From Halomonas almeriensis (GTDB lineage Bacteria; Pseudomonadota; Gammaproteobacteria; Pseudomonadales; Halomonadaceae), in the NCBI RefSeq assembly GCF_030409235.1, contig NZ_JAUFPO010000017.1, positions 34,310 through 98,309 of the forward strand: 64,000 nt of DNA. Reading direction: 5' to 3'. A model generated the notes under the pieces. That model saw nothing but the letters and a program-made list of their open reading frames with translations, ran no database searches and had not been told where the DNA came from. Within the stretch, counting starts at the first letter, position 1. Every line of letters starts with the position of its first letter. Positions 57,920-64,000 of the stretch are shown piece by piece. Made by a program: the position numbers and the translations under genes.

Positions 57920-57995
57920 GGCCAGATAGCTCAGTCGGTAGAGCAGTGGATTGAAAATCCTCGTGTCGGCGGTTCGATTCCGTCTCTGGCCACCA
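57920..57995 (+). tRNA. tRNA-Phe (GAA)
   Basis: A 76-base cloverleaf with acceptor GGCCAGA / TCTGGCC, D-arm AGCTCAGTCGGTAGAGC, anticodon GAA at 57953-57955 in the loop between GTGGA and TCCTC, and T-arm GGTTCGATTCC. The CCA end is encoded. Confidence 0.97.
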
Positions 57996-58002
57996 CAAAT
58001 GC

Positions 58003-58077
58003 TGGGGTATCGCCAAGTGGTAAGGCACTGGTTTTTGGTATCAGCATGCGCAGGTTCGAATCCTGCTACCCCAGCCA
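58003..58077 (+). tRNA. tRNA-Gln (TTG)
   Basis: A 75-base cloverleaf with acceptor TGGGGTA / TACCCCA, D-arm CGCCAAGTGGTAAGGC, anticodon TTG in the loop after CTGGTTT and T-arm GGTTCGAATCC. GCCA end encoded. Confidence 0.97.
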
Positions 58078-58122
58078 CGCCAACGCTCTCATGTTCTGCA
58101 TTACAGGCTGAGATCGTTCCGA

Positions 58123-58198
<76 letters not shown>

Positions 58199-58504
58199 TC
58201 GGAATTTTTTCCCAGCAGATCAACAGATTGCAGAGCACAAGAAACCGCCCTCGAAGGCGGTTTTTTTGTGTCTGCGGATCATGCGACGTACAGATTCCTT
58301 CCTGATCCTCCTCCTCCACTCGGCCTCACGCCCGGCGCGCGATTACGACGCCATGCACCTTGCCGTCAGTCTCCTCGACGATGTGTGCAACGTTGCTTTT
58401 TCTCGCCATGGGGCGGCAGGGAGCAGATGCCTTCGAGTCACCGAGCTCTATCTAGCCAGCAGCGGGGTGCATGTATCGGTACCGGGCGCAGGGACGATGT
58501 CGGC
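58199..58504. other. Region after the tRNA cluster
   Basis: About 300 bases with a terminator near 58242-58267 and otherwise no convincing gene. An 80-residue frame from 58266 overlaps the terminator and has no protein-like pattern. Confidence 0.6.
58242..58267 (+). terminator. Terminator of the tRNA operon
   Basis: AAACCGCC / GGCGGTTT stem with a CTCGAA loop, closing with a run of seven T. Confidence 0.93.
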
Positions 58505-59200
58505 CTAGCCTCGGTGCTGGTCGTAACGCAGGGCTTGCCAGGGTTCGGCGATGAGGCGTTGCAGGTCCTGTGCCAGGCGCAGCTCGGGGTCGTAGGGGTG
58601 AATGCCGAGGCGTAACGGGCGGGCGCCGCGGCGTGCCTGGCGGATCTGGAGCCGGTTCCAGGTCCGGAGTGCCTGCTCACGCCAGCGCGTGTCGGCCTCG
58701 AAACCGACCAGCGGGAGCTTGTCGAGCTGTCCACTGTGCAGGTCAAGCATGCCGCGTGTGACCTCGATGCGTTGATAGGGGAGGGTCATGAGGCGTGATC
58801 GCGGAATTGTGCCGAGTGCCCAGGCGGGTGGCACATAGGTGCTGGGGGGTGCCAGGTCGTGCTGCGGGAACCAGTCGGCGGCGGCCTGCATGAGCCGGGC
58901 GATGGCGTCGCCGTCGAGCGCCAGGTGCTCCCCCGCGCGACGCGAGAGCAGGGCGGCGTGCAGGCGATGCCGGAGCCCCTTGATCCGCCAGGCGCGGTGG
59001 TGCCAGCCATGGGCGGCGAGTTCCAGCCCCTCCTGCTGCCAGCGGGTCAGGGTGGCGATGTCGCCGTGCTGCCAGTCCTTGCCGGGCACGACCAGCAGCG
59101 TCAGATTCGCGTGACCCTGGGCTCTCAGCGTGTCGATGATCGAGGCGACGCGCGCCAGGGTGTGCGGCATAACATCGTGGATCGAGAGCAGGGTTTTCAT
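58505..59200 (-). CDS. Polysaccharide deacetylase-like protein (DUF2334)
   Basis: A 231-residue protein with the NodB-like fold. Likely metal site motifs are SIHDVMP (Asp near the start) and LAAHGWHHRAW (two His). C-terminal GIHPYDPE supplies a further His. These short deacetylase-like proteins act on N-acetylated sugars or unknown substrates. No signal peptide is seen, so it is probably cytoplasmic. The ATG at 59200 overlaps the glycosyltransferase stop (ATGA). The last gene of a three-gene operon. Confidence 0.82.
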   Translation of the reverse strand: MKTLLSIHDVMPHTLARVASIIDTLRAQGHANLTLLVVPGKDWQHGDIATLTRWQQEGLELAAHGWHHRAWRIKGLRHRLHAALLSRRAGEHLALDGDAIARLMQAAADWFPQHDLAPPSTYVPPAWALGTIPRSRLMTLPYQRIEVTRGMLDLHSGQLDKLPLVGFEADTRWREQALRTWNRLQIRQARRGARPLRLGIHPYDPELRLAQDLQRLIAEPWQALRYDQHRG

Positions 59201-60330
59201 GGTCGGGCGGTGGCCTGTGCGGTCAGCACGCCAAGCCATTGCTCGAGCGTGTCGTCATTGAGCTGCAGGGCCGCCTCCCGCGCGCGGGAGGCCACTTCGG
59301 TAAGGAAACCGGGCGGACTGGCCTGTAGACGGCCGATGGCATCGCTCAGGGTTTCGCCGTGATGGATCTTGCAGAGTCCGTTCGCGAGCTGTGGCCAGTC
59401 ATGAATGCCGATGTTGTCCGACACCAGGGCCGGGCGTCCGCGTGCCATGGCTTCGAGGGCGATGGAACCGAAGGTTTCCTGGTGGGAGGGCAGTACCAGC
59501 AGGCTGGAGTCGTCTATCAGTTGGCACAAGGCATCCCGCGACAGCCAGCCCCGGTAATCGAGGTTAGGCAGTTCGCTGGCGGCGGCTTCGACCCGCGACT
59601 TGAGCGGGCCATCGCCGCCGATCACGAAGCGGATGGACGGCCAGTGGCGCGCGGCCTCGAGGATGGTGTCGATGTTCTTTTCCGCCGCCAGTCGGCCTGC
59701 GAAGCAGACCTGTTGCAGGTCTTCCGGCAGCGGGGCGGGCGGTGTTTCGGCAAAGTGGCGGGCCAGGGGGGTGCCCATGACATCGCATCGCCTGGCGCCC
59801 AGGCCCATGACCGTATCGTCCAGCGCCTGATTGTGGATCAGCACCGTGCTGCTGCGTTGGCAGAGAAAGCGATTGGCGGAGCTCAGGCAACCGCTAATCA
59901 GTTGCCGCTTGAAGGGGCGCCAGTACAGGTCGGCCAGGCCCTCGAAGTGCGTATGGTAGGCGGAGATGAAGGCGCAGCCCTGACGACGCGCCATCCAGGG
60001 GCCCAGCAGGCCGTAAGGGCCGGGTGTCACGCTGACGATGACATGCGGTTGAAGCCGCGCCAGGGCTCGGCTAATCCTGACGGGGTTGGGTGCCGCGACA
60101 TGCTGGGTGGCATCGCCCGGCAGGGGGAAACGGAAAGGGTGGAAGCCGTTCGACGCTTCGGGCTGCAGGATCTCGACAGATTCGACGCGGGAACGCAGTT
60201 GATCGATCAGGTCGTGGTAGTAGGAGCCGGTGCCATTGCGTTCGGCCAGGGAGTCGGAGAAGAAGGCAATGCGCAACTTCCGCGCGTCGATGCCGGGCTC
60301 GGGCGGTAAGGGGGTGGCGGTCTCGTTCAC
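59197..60330 (-). CDS. Glycosyltransferase family 4
   Basis: A 377-residue GT-B enzyme. KLRIAFFSDSLAERNGTGSYYHDLI is the N-terminal acceptor-binding motif, CFAGRLAAEKNIDTILEA the donor-phosphate site and HQETFGSIALEAMARGRPAL the conserved E-x7-E. It resembles diacylglycerol or lipid glucosyltransferases such as GtfA/alpha-monoglucosyl DAG synthases in layout. The ATG region overlaps the sulfotransferase stop. The donor and acceptor are not known. Confidence 0.9.
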   Translation of the reverse strand: MNETATPLPPEPGIDARKLRIAFFSDSLAERNGTGSYYHDLIDQLRSRVESVEILQPEASNGFHPFRFPLPGDATQHVAAPNPVRISRALARLQPHVIVSVTPGPYGLLGPWMARRQGCAFISAYHTHFEGLADLYWRPFKRQLISGCLSSANRFLCQRSSTVLIHNQALDDTVMGLGARRCDVMGTPLARHFAETPPAPLPEDLQQVCFAGRLAAEKNIDTILEAARHWPSIRFVIGGDGPLKSRVEAAASELPNLDYRGWLSRDALCQLIDDSSLLVLPSHQETFGSIALEAMARGRPALVSDNIGIHDWPQLANGLCKIHHGETLSDAIGRLQASPPGFLTEVASRAREAALQLNDDTLEQWLGVLTAQATARP

Positions 60331-61505
60331 GTGCTGATCCTGATTCGCTGAGGCAGGGCTAGGAGGCCCAGGTAAGCCGGCTGCATGACGGCTTCCATGG
60401 TGTCACGCGGGATTGCCAGTGACTCGGCCGAATGCTGGTGTCGGCTCGCGGTACCGGTGGGCAACTGCTGTACATGGTGCACCAGCTCCGGACCCATTGG
60501 TTCGCCGATCCCTGCCATGGCTCGGGTGATGATGAGGGACGGCTGCTCACGCAGGTCGTCCATGTCGATGACGGCTCCCGGGGACATGGACTCGTTGGCC
60601 AGGGTGTCGTTCAGGTGGTCGAGTGTCTCGCCGAACATGGCGAGAAAGTCGTGTTGAAACCGGGCGCTGTCGGCCTTGGTGCCGCAGAGCTCGGCGGCGC
60701 TGTGCACCGAGCTGAGCTGGGAGCTCAGCGCCGTGATGGGATTGCGCACACAGACCATGAAGCGAGCCTCGGGAAACTGCTGCCGGAGCCCCTCCAGCCA
60801 GGAGCCGAAGGCGGCATTCTTGGAGAGCAGGTGTCGTTGCTGCCCATCGGCATACAGTTGGCGTTGCAGGCAGCGCTCGTAGAAGCGTAACAGGCGCCGG
60901 CGTCGTCCGGGACTCATTCGGCGGTCGAAGTGGCCCAGCTCAAGGAGGCCGGGGCTGCCCGGGAATACCAGCATGAGAATGAAGCAGCCGCCGGCGGGCA
61001 AGAGCGTCAGGTAGTCCTCTTCGGCGGCGTTCAGGCCGACATCATGGATTTCGGCGAAGTCACCGACCGCGCGCCGGATGACGGCGTCCAGGCCGCGCCT
61101 CCCCCATCCGCCCAGGGCGTAGTCCAGCTTGCCGAGCCCGTGCAGCAGCTTGCGTTGCGTGATCGAGGGCGCCAGCAGGGCCTCCCAGGTGGTGAGCGTG
61201 GTATAGCGCCGGCGGTCCATGGCCAGGGTGCGATGCAGGAAGGTGGTGCCACTGCGGGGTAGGCCGGTGATGAACAGCGCCTGGCCGACGCGCACTCGGC
61301 GGTATCCTGGAAACAGCAGCTCATCCAGTAGCAGGCAGACCGCATGCAGGCCCTGTACCAGCATGAACACCGGCAACGCCACCAGCAGCAGTAGTGCGCG
61401 GCGCAGCGTCATGGGGGCGCGGGGATCGCGCCAGCGGGTCAGTGCCCGGCCCCACCATGCAAGGTGCAGGGCCAGGCCTTCGAGCAATGTGATGAGTGTC
61501 GTCAT
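60327..61505 (-). CDS. Sulfotransferase family protein
   Basis: A 392-residue protein with the PAPS-binding 5' loop LFITGLPRSGTTFLHRTL and the 3'-phosphate contact RNPITALSSQL. A hydrophobic stretch (LRRALLLLVALPVFMLVQGL, residues 33-52) suggests membrane association. It would transfer sulfate from PAPS to a hydroxyl of a sugar or lipid. The first gene of an operon with the GT4 and the deacetylase, implying a sulfated glycolipid or polysaccharide. Confidence 0.88.
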   Translation of the reverse strand: MTTLITLLEGLALHLAWWGRALTRWRDPRAPMTLRRALLLLVALPVFMLVQGLHAVCLLLDELLFPGYRRVRVGQALFITGLPRSGTTFLHRTLAMDRRRYTTLTTWEALLAPSITQRKLLHGLGKLDYALGGWGRRGLDAVIRRAVGDFAEIHDVGLNAAEEDYLTLLPAGGCFILMLVFPGSPGLLELGHFDRRMSPGRRRRLLRFYERCLQRQLYADGQQRHLLSKNAAFGSWLEGLRQQFPEARFMVCVRNPITALSSQLSSVHSAAELCGTKADSARFQHDFLAMFGETLDHLNDTLANESMSPGAVIDMDDLREQPSLIITRAMAGIGEPMGPELVHHVQQLPTGTASRHQHSAESLAIPRDTMEAVMQPAYLGLLALPQRIRIST

Positions 61506-61956
61506 GAGGCCGAGGGTATCAACTTGTCGGTGTAGTAACAGGTGGTCATCGCAGTCGGGTCAGCCAAGAGGCGTTGCATCATGGCCTTCCAGCCAAGGGT
61601 TTGCTCTCGGCCCGGCCATCATGATCAAGCCGGTTACTATGCGCTGTCGCGCATTACTATTTGATGACAGCGCCTGTCCGTAGGCCTTCGGCACCGAGGC
61701 GATGGCCGCGCATGGCGTATTAGGCCAACCTCAGCTGGGTTCAGGGTGCAAATAAATCGCTGGTCTGCAAAGGACGATGTCGGCATTGTGCGGGAGTCGA
61801 TTCACGCTGTTGTCAGCCCGGCAATGGCCTTCTCGTCAAGGTGGTTTCCATGACGCATGCCGATGACTGGACCCCGGTGCTCGAGCTGCCAGGTCGTTGC
61901 TGGCTGCTCCCTCCTGCCGAGACGCTGTTTTGGATGGCGCGGTCAGGGGTTCGTTG
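61506..61956. other. Intergenic region upstream of sulP
   Basis: About 450 bases between the divergent sulfotransferase gene and the sulP remnant. No convincing gene, RNA or terminator was seen. Frames such as 61857 onward (+) have no protein character. Promoters for both neighbours are expected here, but no clear sites stand out. Confidence 0.55.
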
Positions 61957-63036
61957 ATGAAAGGCGCTGGCCATACCCGCTGGCGGCGTTGCCTGCCGTT
62001 TCTCGACTGGATGCCGCGACAGACGCCGCGCTCGCTGCGCACCGACGCCATTGCCGGCCTGATCGGTGCCGTCCTGGTGCTGCCGCAGGGCGTGGCCTAT
62101 GCCCTGCTGGCCGGCCTACCCGCGGAATACGGGCTGTATGCGGCCATCGTGCCGGTCATCCTGGCGGCGTTGTTCGGCTCATCGCGGCAAATGGTCAGTG
62201 GCCCGGTAGCGGCCCTGTCGATCGCGCTGTTTTCCACCCTGCAACCCTTCGCCGAAGCGGGAACCAGCGAGTTTATCACCCTGGCGATGACCCTGACTTT
62301 TCTGGCGGGCGTGTTCCAGATCCTGCTGGGCCTGGCGCGCCTGGGCGCTCTGGTCGAGCTGGTCTCGCATTCGGTGATCACGGGGTTCACGGCCGGGGCG
62401 GCGCTGATCATTGCCGCCAGCCAGTTACCCCATGCACTGGGTCTCGAGGCCGTCGAAAACGGCAGCTTCCTGTCGTTGTGGCCCCAGCTTGTGGCGCGTC
62501 TCGATGCCATTCAGCCTCTGGCGCTGCTGATCACGGCGGCCACCATCCTCGTGTGCCTGGCCTTTCAGCGCTGGCTGCCACGCTGGCCCGGTATGATCGT
62601 GGCGATTCTGGCAACGACCCTGCTGGCGGCCTGGCTTGATCCGCAGGGCCAGAGCATTCAGCGGGTAACCGAGGTGCAGGCAGGACTGCCGCCGCTCTCG
62701 GCGCCTGATCTGTCGCTGGAAAACCTGCGCCTCCTGACGCCCGGCGCCATGGCGCTGGGGCTGCTCGGCCTGGTGCAGGCCGTGGCCATCTCGCGCGCCA
62801 TTGCGGCCAGCACCGGGCAGCGGCTCGACAACAATCAAGAGTTCATCGGTCAGGGGGTCGCTAATCTGGGGGGCGCCTTCTTTCATCTGTTGCAGCGCCA
62901 GGCGCGTCGCTGTCATGCGCGCGGTGGAAAGCTCTACCTGGCCTGGACCAAACCCAGCGTGGTGGCTCGCCTGCAGCGCATCGGCCTGGTCGATGAGGAA
63001 CCGCTCGACGCCCAGCAGGTGGTGATCGCCCTCTAG
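61957..63036 (+). pseudogene. SulP-family anion transporter with internal deletion
   Basis: A 359-residue frame. Residues 1-305 match the SulP membrane domain (DAIAGLIGAVLVLPQGVAYALLAGLPAEYGLYAAIVPV; GQGVANLGGAFF). After that, the sequence jumps to the end of a STAS domain (ARGGKLYLAWTKPSVVARLQRIGLVDEE). The usual region of about 180-200 residues (last helices and STAS start) is missing. The reading frame is preserved through the join near 62885, but the membrane domain is incomplete, so transport is unlikely. The insertion element begins two bases after the stop. Confidence 0.85.
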
Positions 63037-63037
63037 G

Positions 63038-64000
63038 TGTGATCTCTCGGTAGGTTGTTCATCCGGAGCCTACCCGGAAAACTGGGGGTGCGAACCAAAC
63101 CAACCTCCAGGAGGCCCGGATGAACACCCATAAGAATGCCCGTCTTACTCCGCATGGTCGAGCCCTGCTGGCCGCTCGTGTGATCGATGAAGGGTTACGC
63201 CCAAGAGAGGTGGCTCAAGCTCAGGGCGTCAGTGTGAGAACGGTCTTCAAGTGGGTGCGTCGCTTCCGCGAAGAAGGCCTCACGGGCCTTCAGGACCGTA
63301 CGTCACGCCCAGCCCGAAGCCCCTTTGCGACCGACACGACTACCGTGGACCGGATCATCGAACGTCGTCAGCAGCGCCAGACCTACCGCCAGATTGCCCA
63401 GGCGCTGGGGGTCGGTCAGAGCACAGTGGCGCGTATTCTCAAGCGCAAGGCGTTGAACCGCTTGGCTGCCCTGTCCCCGGCCAGGCCCGACAACCGCTAC
63501 GAACACGATGCCCCCGGGGATCTCCTGCATCTGGACATCAAGAAGCTGGGTTGCTTCGAGCGACCGGGGCATCGTGTGACTGGTGACCGCCAACAGAGCA
63601 CGCCTGGCGCTGGATGGGAGTATGTCCATGTAGCCATCGACGATCACTCGCGAGTGGCCTTCAGCAGCGTTCACCCGGACGAGACGAGTTGGAGCGCTTG
63701 TATAGCTCTGCTGCAGGCGATGCGCTACTACATCAGCCTGGGCATCCGTTTTACCCGGGTACTCACCGACAACGGCGCCTGCTATCGCTCCCGCCGCTTT
63801 CGGCGCCTGTGCCGGCGGCTGAGGCTGAAACACCGCCGGACCAAGCCGTACAGCCCACGAACCAACGGTAAAGCGGAGAGGTTCATCCAGACGGCGCTGC
63901 GCGAGTGGGCCTACGCGCGCTCATATGCAAGCTCGGATGAGCGCGGCAGGCACCTGCCTGCCTGGCTTCATCAGTACAACTGGCACCGCCCGCATGCCAG
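63038..64000 (+). mobile_element. IS481-family insertion sequence, left part
   Basis: The probable left end starts TGTGATCTCTCGG at 63038; IS481 elements usually begin with TGT. An 80-base leader with a GGAGG site leads to the transposase. The right end, its inverted repeat and any target duplication lie outside the window. Confidence 0.8.
63120..64000 (+). CDS. IS481-family transposase (truncated by window end)
   Basis: At least 293 codons, starting MNTHKNARLTPHGRALLAAR, followed by an HTH (PREVAQAQGVSVRTVFKWVRRF). The DDE catalytic residues are Asp139 (LLHLDIKKLG), Asp of LTDNGACYRS and Glu of NGKAERFIQT. The C-terminal YNWHRPHA is typical of IS481. No frame disruption in the visible part, so it may be active. 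The open frame runs off the window and has no stop in it. Confidence 0.92.
   Translation, partial: MNTHKNARLTPHGRALLAARVIDEGLRPREVAQAQGVSVRTVFKWVRRFREEGLTGLQDRTSRPARSPFATDTTTVDRIIERRQQRQTYRQIAQALGVGQSTVARILKRKALNRLAALSPARPDNRYEHDAPGDLLHLDIKKLGCFERPGHRVTGDRQQSTPGAGWEYVHVAIDDHSRVAFSSVHPDETSWSACIALLQAMRYYISLGIRFTRVLTDNGACYRSRRFRRLCRRLRLKHRRTKPYSPRTNGKAERFIQTALREWAYARSYASSDERGRHLPAWLHQYNWHRPHA

Noticed and set aside
58266..58508. 80-residue open frame after the tRNA cluster
   Set aside because: It starts inside the tRNA operon terminator, has no Shine-Dalgarno and shows no family features.

Overview
The window looks like a chromosome segment of a moderately halophilic gammaproteobacterium, most likely Halomonadaceae (Halomonas-like). 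The reasons are the high G+C content, acidic proteins, and a gene set of gammaproteobacterial type: TypA, GlnA with NtrB/NtrC, hisBHAF, MutY-YggX, a Zur-type zinc uptake operon and a tRNA-Phe/Gln/Thr cluster. The genus is inferred from general appearance, not from a search.

Layout. 1-6260: glyoxalase I, an orphan minimal nucleotidyltransferase, a zinc ABC uptake operon (ATPase, permease, His-rich binding protein) behind a Zur-like operator, an outer-membrane barrel protein and a WYL regulator. 6425-19349: a complete type I-E CRISPR-Cas locus (cas3, cas8e, cas11, cas7e, cas5e, cas6e, cas1, cas2) followed by an array of 58 repeats and 57 spacers. 19350-24310: decayed DNA, a HigBA-like module with a shortened toxin, a glycerophosphodiester phosphodiesterase, a DUF4202-like protein, a dicarboxylate/amino-acid symporter and a dienelactone hydrolase. 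24493-31412: a Liv-type branched-chain amino acid ABC system (binding protein on +, convergent livGFHM on -) and an NSS sodium symporter. 31679-37006: small hypotheticals, a hydrolase-LuxR fusion, an FAD oxidoreductase and TypA. 37250-42438: nitrogen control (glnA with a sigma-54 promoter and NtrC site; ntrBC with its own NtrC site). 42445-57776: metabolic and repair genes. 57920-58198: three tRNAs. 58505-61505: a three-gene operon for a sulfated or deacetylated glycoconjugate. 61957-64000: a sulP remnant and an IS481-like element running off the end.

The most interesting region is the 495-base gap between cas3 and cas8e (9101-9595). A degenerate CRISPR repeat starts at the cas3 stop codon and keeps the 7-bp stem and 4-base loop. 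Twelve bases of the guide-like sequence after it recur just downstream of a good sigma-70 promoter. That promoter precedes an unrecognised 39-residue, highly basic ORF with a perfect Shine-Dalgarno, then a 14-bp perfect hairpin, then the Cascade genes. The layout resembles CRISPR-repeat-derived RNAs that guide Cascade to a promoter inside the cas locus (CreA/CreR class), but seed pairing is imperfect, so this is a hypothesis.

Other themes are gene decay (HMG-CoA lyase tail, ATP-grasp-like remnant, internally deleted sulP, shortened HigB) and three intergenic clusters of GAGNNNC heptamers, one of which forms the 3' end of a gene.
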